64,000 bases of DNA. Source: Bimastos eiseni. Lineage: Eukaryota; Annelida; Clitellata; Crassiclitellata; Lumbricidae. How positions within the stretch are numbered: position 1 is the stretch's first letter; each line of letters starts with the position of its first letter. The stretch is taken from the NCBI GenBank assembly GCA_959347315.1, contig OY365807.1, forward strand, positions 10,874,192-10,938,191. Direction: 5' to 3'. The position numbers were made by a program, and so were the translations under genes. Below are positions 44,362-56,142 of the stretch, piece after piece. The notes under the pieces were generated by a model. That model was not told the origin of the DNA and searched no databases. It saw nothing but the letters and a program-made list of their open reading frames with translations.

Positions 44362-44975
44362 AATTATAATCGTAATCTCCTAATTTCTAAAGCGCCACTT
44401 TAAAGTTAAGCGCAGGGCACCAGCTTATTCACGAGCGCTGCGTCAAATCGAAAGGTTTGTCCAAAAGATAGTCCGTGGGCGGTCAGAGTTCGGTTTCCAG
44501 AAGGTCAGCAGGGAGACAGAGTAGCTGTTAAGGAGGGTGTCGTTTTGGTCGAGGATTGACAGATGAGATGTCAAGTAGTGAGTCTGGGTAAGAGTTCTTG
44601 AAAAGGTGGAAGTTAAGTTTAGAATGGAAAGCCCGAAGTGTGATGGACAATGGCGCTAGGGACAGATGATGTTGCATGACGGGCAGTGATGGTGAAGGAA
44701 CCGAGAAGGCACGAAATTCAGGAGGAAGGTCATTCCAGAGACGAGGTGCGGCGTTTGATATTGTGCGGTTGGAGAACTTGAGATGAGATGTGATCGGAGG
44801 TCGAGTGAAGGTGAGGCAAGAGGACGATCGGGTAGAGCGGGTTGGCTGGATGGTGAAGAGTTCGCGAAGATATTTGGGCTGGGAATATTGTATGGAGTTA
44901 TATCTGCATACGCTTTGGCAACTTTGGTGGCTGTCATTTTTAGACATTAGTTTTGAGAGTGCATACGTAATCACA
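44362..44975 (-). mobile_element. LINE 3' end with reverse-transcriptase C-terminus (best copy)
   Basis: The - strand encodes a 148-residue C-terminal piece: YLRELFTIQPTRSTRSSS, LKFSNRTISNAAPRLWNDLP and FHSKLNFHLFKNSYPDS. These are the P-x-YL...TRSS...R...APxLWNxLP...FKxxLKxxLF blocks of CR1/L2-type non-LTR retrotransposons. It is followed by the shared 3' UTR (44362-44530) with its GATTACGATTATAATT tail. The 5' part is missing, as usual for LINE insertions. Confidence 0.85.
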
Positions 44976-45394
44976 TTCAGTTCGGAGGCCCATATCCATA
45001 GGTGCTTGATATATATTTATAGAAATAATGATTAAGATCTAAGGCGTATGAAAGTAAGGTCGTAGTAACAAAGGAAGGCGCATTCTTAAAAGGGAGAATA
45101 CTTGGCCATTCCGCTGCACACCTAAGTTTGGAAGGTCGGGTATGCAAATAAGTAAGTAAGTGGCAACTAAGTAAGTAATCGCTATTAGAATGAGGCAAAG
45201 ACCGCACTTAACAATAAAAGCAGTACATATATAGTGCGTAAGACAGAGAAACTATGTTACAGTGTCTGCATGAAAAACCGATGTAGTTTGAGTTTTTACA
45301 ATCAAACTACACAGTTTGCATTAGGCCTATTAAGTCTCACAGACAACTAGGAGCCATACACTTTTTAGTTCTTAGGGCACAGATGAGTACCTTA

Positions 45395-45740
45395 CATTAG
45401 AGACGAAAGGTGAAGCGAAGCCAGTGTAGGATAGCAGTCATAGGCCTATAGGTAGTAATGTGGGAGTCGCAAAAGAGACCAGCTATGAGTCTGGCAGCCG
45501 AGTTCTTAACCCTAACAAACGTCAGAGAGGATAGGCGTGCATGCCTTGGGAAAACCGACAAATTGCAGAAATCAATGAGACAGCAGATGAAAGCAAGGAC
45601 TATATTTGAAAAGACAGAAGAGGTAATAGATCTTCTGATGGTTCTCCGGTGATACCGTGATATTGAGATTAGCGCGTTAATTGCAAGAGGTGCTTGGCGA
45701 ACAAAATGGTGCTATTAGAGGTGAATCCAAGTCATGGACA
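45395..45740 (+). repeat. Probable interspersed retroelement remnant
   Basis: GAGTCTGGCAGCCGAGTTCT and CAAATTGCAGAAATCAATGA resemble a phrase common in invertebrate and fish retroelements (leads to 'TTGCAGTAATC'). This is from memory and no second copy lies in the window, so confidence is low. Confidence 0.3.
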
Positions 45741-45749
45741 CTGGTGTAG

Positions 45750-46680
45750 CCTAATCTCCAGTGCAGGGATAGAATAGCCAGGGACAACAGACAAGGATAT
45801 ATGCACAGCTATTTCAAGACAAACATGCAGACGGATAGACTTAAACGAACAGACAACCCGACAGACAGTGACATTTTTATCAAGTTTTTTCGAAATTGAT
45901 GGTTCAGTCAGTCGCTAGTTGGCGCCACTTCACCTGCTGAACGCGAAAATAATAAGACTTTAGGAGCAGACAGATGAGACGGAATTCATCACACGTGCAT
46001 CAGAATGATGTAAGCTTATGTAGCCTATGTATCTGGCTATTTATATAGCGCCTTGTGAAGCTATGAGAATCTCACGAAAGCGCCTTTTCTGTGGTCACGG
46101 AATTAATAAATGCATTGAACTTGCATAAAGTACTCTAACTAGGCAAAACATATCGTACATTAATCCAACTTCCATTTCAGTGAGCTTTATATTCGTCAAT
46201 ACAATGTGCATTTTGCGAACTTTCCTTTCATAAATCAAACTTATTTTCAAGCAAAGAATGTCTTCAATTATTCCAACTTCTATTTAAGTTCTATTAATTA
46301 TTTTCACCGATTCAAGATCCGAATTAAATGATCAAACAATGACCATTTTGTCGTAAAAATTTTGTCGTGAACCATTTATTGGTGAACCATTTGTCTGCGA
46401 ACCATTTGTCGTGACACGCGCTCCAACATGACTAAAAAGAACTGTCCTAAGGTAAGTAAAGAAAATGAAAGAGAAGGTCCTGGGGAAATAGGCAAGGCTC
46501 AAGAGGGAGACCTATACAGATCGAGGGCCTCCACCACGGATGTGCGGTTCTGCATAGTGGGCAAAAGGGAATATCATTGCTCTGTATACTTAATTGCATA
46601 TATATCTTAATGCGAATGTATGTATCAATGCGTGTATAGTATACAGGTATATGCGTATATGATTAGATATATTATGTCTG
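45750..46680. other. Intergenic, no gene recognised
   Basis: TTTATATAGCGCC at 46040-46052 is another LINE-tail-like motif. GAACCATTTGTCGTGA-type phrases repeat three times near 46370-46415. Confidence 0.4.
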
Positions 46681-46683
46681 CAA

Positions 46684-46722
<39 letters not shown>
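46684..46722 (+). repeat. GT microsatellite
   Basis: Perfect GT run with one TATG break. Confidence 0.95.
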
Positions 46723-46724
46723 TG

Positions 46725-47600
46725 TCTGAACATTTATGTGGAGCCCTTAGAACCTCTCAGAAGTTGAACTCCTGAATTCTCTTTGCGACATAATTGTTGT
46801 GACGTTTTCGATTGAGTTTCGGTTCGTTTCAAGTGCTTCAGTCAATCAATTCGTCGTTTTTTATCTTCATCTCTTCTTCTTCGGCTGCTATCAGTTTCCT
46901 CGTTCCAATGGCATGACCATCATGCACTCCACCAGAGTCTCTTGAAAGCAACCCTGGATTGGCCCCTCGGCACGCGGCCGGACAGTCCCTTCCTTCTGCA
47001 ACCCAGTGGGAACGGGAAAAACTCCTTGGGGTGAAATTGGATGGATGGCCATCCAATATGTACTAGATGCTATCTGAATGGTTATGCCTGCAAACCATGT
47101 GACCTTTGACTTGGACATTCATCGGCTTTTGCCATCATGTTCCAGGATAACTTATAAACGCAAACAGAAGTCTGCTTCTTCTGATCCACTGGAAGAGGAG
47201 AACTGACATACTCATGGCTACCTCTGAGATTACCTTCATGGAAAGCCCTTCTATTTTGTCTTTATATCCCTCCTCATTGTCCTTAATTTCTTCCACTTTC
47301 TCCTCCTGCTCCACCTCTTCATCTTTATATATTCCTCCTCTTATCCTTCCTCTTCCTGTTCATCCTCATCCTCCTCCTCCTGCCCTAACTCTTCCTCCTT
47401 CTCTTCCTATTCGTATTCAATTTTTTGGTCCTCCTGCTCATGTTGAGAGAGCAAACTACATTTCATTACAATACATCTACTTTAAGCCACGTGACACAAC
47501 TGCAAACTCTTCCGCTCTCGCTTTAACAGCATTAATTCTCTGCTTAGTACAAATGTGTGTAGCGCCATCTGAAGCAAAGGAGATGCGCTATAGAAACCAA
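46725..47600. other. Intergenic, no gene recognised
   Basis: A CTCCTCC-rich patch at 47270-47410. Open frames here reflect the pyrimidine bias. Confidence 0.4.
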
Positions 47601-47604
47601 CGAT

Positions 47605-47820
47605 ATGTATAATCGTAATCTCCAAACATCTAAAGCACCACTTGAAAGCTAAGCGCAGAGCACCAGCTTATTCACGAGCGCTGCATCAAGTCTGTGGGAG
47701 GTCAGAGTCTGATTTCCAGAAGGTCAACGGAGGCGGATTAGCCGTGAAGGAGGGTACCGTTCTGATCGAGGATTGACAGGAGAAATATCAATTAAGTAAG
47801 GAGTCTGGGTAACAACTGAT
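47605..47820 (-). mobile_element. LINE 3'-end fragment (CR1/L2-like family)
   Basis: TATAATCGTAATCTCCAAAC, then GAGCACCAGCTTATTCACGA and GAGCGCTGCATCAAG, as in the other copies. It extends into the end of the coding region (GAGGATTGACAGGAGAAATA; GTCTGGGTAAC) and has lost about 30 bases after the GCGCTGC block. Confidence 0.75.
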
Positions 47821-48085
47821 GAGATTGAGGCTGCGTGTGGTAAAGTTGAGTAAGGCCTATCATCTCATAATATAAGGTCAAGTGCGGCATGGTAAGGGCA
47901 TGGTAAGATATATGAGATTTGACATGGTGAGGCATACAGTGATGAAAGTTAATACAAGGCATGGTAAGTAATGAAGGGGCTAGGTAAATGAAGTTCAGGT
48001 GAGTGCCAGTAAAGTACGTTACCGAAAACCATGTCAATCGTCCAATTGTTGATTCAATCATCAGTCATTTCGCTTCCGCCTCTGG
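47820..48085 (+). repeat. Degenerate GGTAAG-type patch
   Basis: CATGGTAAGGGCATGGTAAG and related units recur with loose 5-base periodicity. Confidence 0.45.
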
Positions 48086-48088
<3 letters not shown>

Positions 48089-48126
<38 letters not shown>

Positions 48127-48130
48127 TATA
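48089..48130 (+). repeat. TA microsatellite
   Basis: TA run followed by ATTATATAAGCGCTCC. Confidence 0.9.
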
Positions 48131-49280
48131 AGCGCTCCTTCTTACCAGTCATAGATCTCACCCTGGATTCGATAAAAACAGTCTCACTGAAGGCCGATGT
48201 TTTTCTGTGTTCACGGAATAAACATGCATGGGTGTTAACAGGTGTCAACAACAGGTGACGAGAAGGTGTAATATGTCTGACATAAATCATAAAGGTGACA
48301 GACGTTAGCAGCCGCCTATACTACATTTCCGAACGTAAGAACCATAAAGAGAGAAATAAATACCCTTTAATTGAATAAATAGTTTCCGTAAATAAATACC
48401 TTTTCCTGCGTTGCAGTTGTATAATCTGAATCAGTTTCTGCGATTAGTTCCAGTAGGGGAAAAATTGACACCTTTAATCTTAAATTGCAAACAGTTTGAA
48501 AGGTTCTTAATAAATTCGTCGTTGTTTGCAACGGACGCTGGTTAGACTGTTGGTCGTTGCGAACTTCTCTTACCCGTTGGTGCATTAGGCCTAGTTTAAT
48601 ACATTCACGTCTGCCAAAATTAATATGATCAATACTTTACACTTTGCATACTCTTAAAAGTAGTGTATTTTAACCGCAAACACTTGTGTTTCTTAGACCA
48701 CTGTTTATGGTCGAAATCTCAACTAATTTAATTAGTCATATATAGGCTTGAATTAATTGAATAATTGTGGTTTATTTTATAAGATCCAAATAGGTAGGGC
48801 CTATATTAAGTACCGGAATATAGTCTATGTAAAACCAAGAGTTAAAAAATTATCGTCCGTAAATGAGGTCTGATGAGGTCGTCTTCTGCGACCCTACCCT
48901 CATATAGTTAGTAGATAATGCACGTTGCGTGGATTCCGTGTAAACACGCTTTAGACAGACGCTACAGACTCATTAGCTGCAGCGTTGAATCATCGGATGA
49001 GCTACAAATCATTAGACGGAACATATGCGAGGCAAAGAAAGGTCGACGTCTAAATCTCTGGTAGCCACGAAGTCTATGGTTGAACCCTGGAACCTATTTC
49101 TTACGCATGAGCGATGCTGTCCAACAATATAACAAACAGATCACACGCTATATATAGTTTCCAAAGTTATGCATCTTATGGCTGTTATAAGGGCCACATT
49201 TAGAACCGCATTTAGGGTTGAATTTAGAGCTTTGACTAACAATCCATTAAAGTGGGTTGAAATTAAAGAACAATGTGAGC
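48131..49280. other. Intergenic, AT-rich, no gene recognised
   Basis: No exon or named repeat seen. Confidence 0.45.
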
Positions 49281-49289
49281 ACTTGCACT

Positions 49290-49327
<38 letters not shown>

Positions 49328-49355
49328 GTGTTCCTGCTGCTGCTGCTGCTGTTGT

Positions 49356-49387
<32 letters not shown>

Positions 49388-49412
49388 TTGTTGTTGTTGT
49401 TGTTGTTGTTAA
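49281..49412 (+). repeat. CTG/TTG triplet microsatellite
   Basis: TTGCTG hexamers pass into CTG then pure TTG triplets. The + strand reads poly-Leu; the - strand reads poly-Asn/Ser/Gln. Confidence 0.95.
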
Positions 49413-50617
49413 CAATGAGACTGCATAAACTGTAACAATGACCATTTTCGTGCAAAAATTCTTGCACATCGCTTACGTTTGGGTTATTTCAAAACTTCAA
49501 ATATCATTTTATTTTTGATTTTCTGTGCTGCCCATTCTTATGAATAAATCACAACAATGAAATCAGTTGCAGTTTGTGGGCGATATTCTGTACCGGTGCT
49601 CAAACAGACTAATTACGGAGATTTCGAACAGAGTAGATTATGGCACCAACCTATAACAGAGTTTTGATTATTTATCTAATCTACATGTTGAACGTAATCC
49701 TATTTTTTTATTTTGGTTTTCATAGTAATATTCTGTTGATGCATATTCGTCAGACATAATTATAGAATAATATCGTAAAGATCAGTGTCTACACTGAATA
49801 TATCAGGCCGAAGATTGCCTGTTCGCTTCTGTTTGCGTGTGTGGTCTATAATCATCTGTCAGTTGGGGTTTCTCTAACACCTTCGCAGCCACAAAATCCC
49901 CCAGTCCCAATCATATGCCTATTAATTCATCCAGGCTTCAGGAATTAATACCCAAAACGGGATTGGAGAGGTTAAATGATTCCAGAAGCAAGGGTCCTTC
50001 GAAGGGGTCGAGTTCCATCGGATAAATCGAAAACCAAAGATCTCGGGTGATAACCCATTTGAACTCGAACATCCCTCCCGGCGATTGCAACGTGGATGGG
50101 TGGGATTTTTCGTTAAATCATTAACTACAATTTTTGAGATATTAATAATAAATAGATTTATGAATTGGCAGCGCCCAGGCGGCCAGGACCGGTTCAAGAC
50201 ATTTGGCAGCCCTATGCAAAGTTACATTTTGGCGAACCGAGCCTGGCAGCACCCTATATCGATGTAAACATATATAACTGCATAGGGCTACCTATAGTTT
50301 TATTGACTACACGAACATAATTATGGTGAGCATGGAGATTACTAGCAAGCTCAATTTTATTGTATACGCATATGTAATGTATGTATTGCATATGTTAAAT
50401 ACATGTGTTTATATGTATTTTTAGCGCCTTTTGAGAATGTGAGCGCTATATGCGATGAGACGTGACATTGAAGTGTGAAGAGACCTACTGCCATGCATCC
50501 ATTCAAGATAATGAGCTGAAGATTGTCTCCTAAGCTATTTCGGATGATGGTAGAACTATATGGTTTCATGGTACTTAAGAATGCTGTTTGCATTTCATTC
50601 ATTCAATGATTTTCTTA
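49413..50617. other. Intergenic, no gene recognised
   Basis: GCTTACGTTTGGGTTATTTC at 49471 resembles GCTTACGTCTGGGTTGTTTC near 10996, suggesting an old dispersed repeat. CCAGGACCGGTTCAAGACAT at 50181 looks like an element end, but no partner was found. Confidence 0.35.
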
Positions 50618-50826
50618 GCTAATGTTCAGATACTGTTTACCCTCTGTTCAGCTAACTTCCACTTTCTGTTCAGCCATGCACAGCTTAACTTTAGCTAATG
50701 TTCAGATACTGTTTACCCTCTGTTCAGCTAACTTCCACTTTCTGTTCAGCCATGCACAGCTTAACTTTAGCTAATGTTCAGATACTGTTTACCCTCTGTT
50801 CAGCTAACTTCCACTTTCTGTTCAGG
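50618..50826 (+). repeat. 77-bp tandem repeat, 2.7 copies
   Basis: The unit starts GCTAATGTTCAGATACTGTT and ends CAGCTTAACTTTAG. Copies begin at 50618, 50695 and 50772 and look essentially identical. Degenerate CTGTTCAGCTA pieces continue to about 51005, showing that the unit itself arose from a smaller repeat. Confidence 0.92.
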
Positions 50827-51076
50827 TTGTTTTACACTATTGTTATGCTACTGTAATAAGCTACTGTTAGCGATTGTTTTCCTGCTCTTCAGCTATATCT
50901 TCCACCTCCTGTTCAGCTACTGTCCAGTTACTGTTCAGCTTCTGTAGCTGCTGTTCAGCTATTACTTACTTATTATTCAGTAACGTTTCAGCTATTATTT
51001 AAAGCTATGATGTGTGGATACTTCACAAATGCTGTTGGATTATTGTTCCTCTTATAGATCAAGCTAAAATGTCTAT

Positions 51077-51082
51077 ATATAT

Positions 51083-51114
<32 letters not shown>

Positions 51115-51119
51115 ATTAC
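51077..51119 (+). repeat. TA microsatellite
   Basis: Two TA runs in ATATATTATATA context. Confidence 0.9.
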
Positions 51120-51231
51120 ATAAGCTTAAGTCCCTGTGTAGGCCCTCTGTTGGTTAATCGCAACACTGAGATGCAGACCATGTGGCCCTGGGTGTTTCCG
51201 CCGTTCCTGGCGTATGTCTTATGAGAAACAA

Positions 51232-51252
51232 ATAATATGACTAATACCGTCC

Positions 51253-51292
<40 letters not shown>

Positions 51293-51307
51293 TATTAGTC
51301 ATATTAT
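51232..51307. repeat. Inverted repeat enclosing a TA microsatellite
   Basis: ATAATATGACTAATACC (51232-51248) is the exact inverse of 51291-51307. The 42-base centre is mostly (TA)n. Confidence 0.85.
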
Positions 51308-51309
51308 AT

Positions 51310-52090
51310 ATATATATATGAAAGTGTCTGTATTATATAATTTGGAGGTAATTATGCTTGTACAAATCTGCACAAGCCCCTATTGCAGACAAGAATATAT
51401 AAATTCAAATTTATTCTCATAAACATGTTACTCAGACACTCAGTGGGGGCCTGCAACAGCAGCTTAATATCATGGTATACTATTGTCCGGGATACATTAG
51501 TCATAAACAAAGGTTAGATGTGACCTCTGTTCTTTTTGGCAACATCCCTCTCCAAATACAATGCAACACTTTTATAGATCTCCAATGAGAACAGAGATCC
51601 CATATGATTAAGGTGACTTATTAATTCTTACCGTAGCAATTGCAAAATGGTAATAACTTCACATAAACAGTACAACAAATAGCTCTTAAGATTAATGTAA
51701 TGGCTTATGATAATCAAAAGCATTGAAAACATTATGGTCTCCTTATACAACTGAGTCGAATGTCTGATAGCATATTGTGTAATTAGAAATAAAAAGACTT
51801 AACTAACCGAATACATAGATGGTTTTGACGAACTGTATAGTATTTGCAGTGATAAGAAACTCCGAAGATTTGACCAATCTGAATCATCTTGAAATTCGCA
51901 TTTGACTAATAGTAGGCCGCTTAGCTCAAACGAATTCCATAATGACGGACCAGCATATTTACAATTCGTGTGATATTCCCAAGACATATCCTCCCTTATT
52001 TTTAAAGTGTTTCATTGTAATTGTAAGGGGGCCATGGATGTCGCCAATTGTGCTATACAACCCCCTTGAATTCTGTTAAAATGGATGTGG
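51310..52090. other. Intergenic, AT-rich, no gene recognised
   Basis: No exon or named repeat seen. Confidence 0.45.
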
Positions 52091-52093
52091 TAT

Positions 52094-52857
52094 CAGAATT
52101 GTCCACGGGTAGGGTCGACCTACAAATCGGGCCGGGCCGGGTCGAGTCAGTTCGGGCCGGGTCACAAATATCTGTAGATTAGGCGGATCGGGTCGGGTCA
52201 AGATCTTGACGGGTCGGAGTGGGTCGGGTCTCAAACCCGGACCCATTTTGACCTATCAATTTTTGCAGAGCTTAATTTTAAACTCATTGCTATTCATAAT
52301 GTCAATCAGTTAACAATCAAATAAATCAATTATGGCGAAGAAATTACCATAAAAGACGTAGGACAACACCGGATTTGTTTCTTTTTACACTGTATGAAAT
52401 TATTTCTCATGAATTTATGAAAAAACGAAAAGTTAGGGCATTTATTACGTAGACGTCTGAGTTAGCTGAGGAGGCAACGTTGGGACATGCGACCGGACTC
52501 TTACGTACCCAATAATATCCTAAATTCTTTTGTATATATATATATGGAGAAAGTAAGTTTAGGTCAAAATATATGAAATAAACGAAGGGTCTTTTCCCTG
52601 ATACGTCCTCACAAATTAATATTATGATCATATATGGCGGTCTAACTGTGCTGCGCTTTTACATTAGAATTTGACGATAAATAACCTTAGTAAAATCGCC
52701 CAAAAGGCGAGTCGGTCGGATTGGGTCGGGTCATGTACGTCATGGGATGGGACGAGTCGGGTCAGATATTTGGCTTTAGAAGTAAGATCGGATCGGGTCC
52801 ATTTTAAATGGGTCAGGTTGGGTTGGGTCATGAAAATTGGACCCATTGACAACTCTG
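52094..52857. mobile_element. Non-autonomous DNA transposon with GGGTCGG arrays
   Basis: The left end CAGAATTGTCCACGGGT and the inverse of the right end (CAGAGTTGTCAATGGGT) match at 13 of 17 bases. Inside each end are arrays of GGGTCGGGTC-type units (52130-52245 and 52710-52830), typical subterminal repeats of hAT-like elements. The middle (52260-52680) is AT-rich and non-coding. No clear target duplication is seen. Confidence 0.65.
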
Positions 52858-52884
52858 AATTTATCCTCAAACAGCAATTAAGTT

Positions 52885-53180
52885 TTATATATATATATAT
52901 ATATATATATGACCAGTGACCGTGACCACAGATGCATAAAGACTTTAATTATATACATGCGCATGTATGATGCATATACTTAATGTAGGCATAAATACAT
53001 GCATAATATATTATATTATATTACATGTGTATAATATACATAATAAGGGAATGCATTGTTTCTAAAATAATATGCACCATTCAGCCAGGGTATACAAACC
53101 ATACATACATTTCATATATATATATATATGTATATATATATGTATATTTATATATATATATATGTATATATATATATGAT
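52885..53180 (+). repeat. TA microsatellite cluster
   Basis: TA runs at 52886-52910 and 53116-53178 with ATGTATA interruptions. Confidence 0.85.
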
Positions 53181-53714
53181 CGGTGTGTATGTTGATGGTT
53201 CGGTGGCAGTGGTTGATTGGCAGGCGATGACTCAGAGCAGGTGTGCGCGCGCTTACGCTTGGAATCGGACACCAATGGAACTGTGTTGTTGGCTGCAGGA
53301 TGGACACAGGAACGGATGGAGAGAAGGACGGAAGGCAGGCAACGAAGGAGAGGAAGGCAGGCAGTAAGGGAGACAAGGACAGGGAAAGAAAGGATAAGCA
53401 AGAACTGCTTCTCAGGCCCTCGATGACTTCTGAACTCATTTTCGCCGAAATCGACGGCCAAACGAACGCCCACAGACAACGCCATCGTAGCACACAAGGA
53501 CCGATGTAGAGGGAGTGACGGACGCATACACACAGACAGACTGAGAGAGCAACACGCAGAGGTAGAGAAACGCGGAGACCGGTCTATCTGGAAGAGATCT
53601 GGAACAGATTTCGTCCTTGTAAACATCCGGAAGCCGCCTTACGTTTCCATTGCCCTATCTACACGCAGCCACTTCATCCCACTCCATCAATTTCCAGCCC
53701 ATTACAAAACTTTT
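53181..53714. other. Intergenic, purine-rich patches, no gene recognised
   Basis: GGAAGGCAGGCAACGAAGG-type repeats at 53325-53370; no exon seen. Confidence 0.4.
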
Positions 53715-53830
53715 CTTTCGTGTCTCACCTTTCGCCTCAGTGACCTGGGTTCGAATCTCGGTTTGCGATGCGAAGTTGCGATCAGACTGAGACGTCTGAC
53801 AAGCGAGAGATGGTCAACGTATTTAAGGCA
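53715..53830 (+). repeat. tRNA-derived SINE-like head
   Basis: GTCTCACCTTTCGCCTCAGT then CCTGGGTTCGAATCTCGG holds a perfect B box, GGTTCGAATC, in the arrangement common in invertebrate tRNA SINEs. No A box in good form and no tail were identified. Confidence 0.4.
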
Positions 53831-55217
53831 CGCATCCTACATACAAGATCTTTAAGATTTATCCTTCGTCCTCTGTGTAGTCTTTGAGACTTAGGTCAAT
53901 AGGCACGTCTTTTCTTAGACTTAAATGGTGTTTTGTTGGCATGCTACTAGTCAGCTCAAACAGCCTCAAAGGTTGGCGATTCAAATACCAGCCATGGTCA
54001 AAAGACATTTTCGAGAGTTCCGCAGCATATAATAGTTACGTCCTCCCATGGATTTCTAAGCAGAAGAGCGTGTGTCGGGAACGCTGTGCTATGCACCCTG
54101 TTACCTCTGTAACAGGTCGTTAAGGGCTGACTGACCCGAGAGCAATCCACCGGTCTGAGGGTGTCGATCATCTCGCATTTTTACATTGGGAAATTGGAAA
54201 TAATAATTTTTACGGTATTCCAGGCTCGGCATAAGTACAAAAGCTGGAGGCCAGCCCTCTCCTTCACCGTCTGAGCTTCTTCCCACTGACGGTGTACGGT
54301 CAATGTACTCCTTGTAACTGAGTTTACTAGCAGGGGCAGATGATGCAGCAGCTGCTGCTGCTGCCCTGGCAGAGGTATCAATTCTCCACTTATCCATTGA
54401 CAGTCCAGTTCGCTAATCACGTGACTCTGCCCCTCCCTCTCCATCGGCTCTTTCGGGTGAAGTCAGAGTGATCTAGATGCACGCTGTCTGCGTTGAGATC
54501 AGAGGGAGTTGACCAGAAGAACCAAACTTACCGTACGCGTATACGTTCCCATTGCATGGGGACAGATGAACAGCTGACGCTAAGCGCCCCTTTAAAGTTC
54601 TTGTAAAGTCGTCAATAGGCGCTTATATAAGCAACCAATATAATCAGACATATATATGTATAGTGCTACAATAGACGCTATATAAGCAACCAGATATAAT
54701 TATATATATATATATATCACGTCTATCATATATATAGATAATATGTTTAGTGCTACGTGCATAAGTGATTTTCAAACAATTTTTTTTATATTTTACTAGC
54801 AGGTAACAAATCAAATTATAACTCACCACTAACAAAGGCCAGATCAAAACAATGGGTTAGCGCAAAGTCCCTTGATTATAGCTACATCGAAGTTCTCTTG
54901 AAGGGTCTGGGAGTATCTGGAAAACAAAAGGAGATGAAGTCGTAGTGAGTGATATAAATGAATTTGGCGACACGACACCTGTCGTGCCACTTGTGGACCG
55001 GGTACCACGGTTTTGAAATCTGCTTAGGATATGTGCATGCTGAGACCTCTGCCTCTCTGAGTCAGTTCAGGAAGCAGATCTGCGTGTATTTCTGATAAGC
55101 ATTCCCCTTTCTTGTCTATTCTTTTTTAAGGCGCTTCTTTAGGCTAATCTAAAATTCAATCCCACTTCCCATGACCAATCTGTAACTTAAGTCAATGCTC
55201 CCTATTGGCTGATATCT
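53831..55217. other. Intergenic, no gene recognised
   Basis: GGCGCTTATATAAGCAACC (54619-54637) and a second TATATAAGCAACC phrase 50 bases later form a small duplication. A TA run lies at 54700-54718. A GCAGCAGCTGCTGCTGCTG patch lies near 54344-54362. Confidence 0.4.
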
Positions 55218-55858
55218 GTGCCTTCTCCTTCTCCTCCTTCACCTCCTCCTCCTCCTCCTTCACCTCCTCCTTCTCCTCCTTCACCTCCTCCTTCTCCTCC
55301 TTCACCTCCTCCTCCTCCTCCTGTCCTCTCCTCCTCTTCCTCCTTCACCTCCTCCTCCTCCTCCTCCTTCACCTCCTCCTCCTCCTTCACCTCCTCCTTC
55401 TCCTCCTTCACCTCCTCCTTCCCCTCCTTCACCTCCTCCTCCTCCTTCACCTCCTCCTCCTCCTCCTTCACCTCCTCCTCCTCCTCCTTCACCTCCTCCT
55501 CCTCCTGTCCTCTCCTCCTCCTCCTCCTCCTTCACCTCCTCTCCTCCTCCTTCACCTCCTCCTCCTCCTTCACCTCCTCCTCCTCCTCCTTCACCTCCTC
55601 CTCCTCCTGTCCTGTCCTCCTCCTCCTCCTTCACCTCCTTCTCCTCATCCTCCTCCTCCTTCTCCTCCTCCTTCTCCTCCTCCTTCTCCTCCTTCTCCTC
55701 CTCCACCTCCTCCTCCTGTCCTCTCCTCCTCCTCCTCCTTCACCTCCTTCTCCTCCTCCTGTCCTCTCCTCCTCCTCCTCCTCCTCCTTCACCTCCTCCT
55801 CCTCCTTCTCCTCCTTCACCTCCTCCTTCTCCTCCTGTCCTCTCCTCCTCATCCTCAT
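55218..55858 (+). repeat. CCT-triplet minisatellite, ~640 bp
   Basis: CTCCTCCTCCTTCACCTCCT-type units of 15-30 bases are punctuated by CTGTCCTCTCCTCC. The + strand is almost free of G and A. Poly-Ser/Pro/Leu and poly-Glu/Gly frames on either strand come from it. Confidence 0.95.
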
Positions 55859-56142
55859 CGTATGTGCTTACTGTGCCCTCATCTGATAGAATAGACAGCT
55901 TAGGTCTGTATCCGCTGGGTCCCAAGACTCCCAGTCTTATAGGCTGGGTTGCTGGAACTCTGCGGCTTAGACTTCAATCACTCTCTCGCTCTCTCTCTCC
56001 CCCTCTCCCTCTCCACTCGTCTTCAATAAGCCTCTAACTACAGTACCTCTATCATCTAGACATATATTGCATAGACCTAAACCGCATAGTCCTACTACTA
56101 GAGCTATGCCATCCTACGTCTGTGATTAGAATGCTTCTACCA

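Noticed and set aside
55202..55894. Open frame of 229 codons (Ser/Leu/Pro) and acidic frames opposite
   Set aside because: CCT triplet tract; no unique sequence inside.
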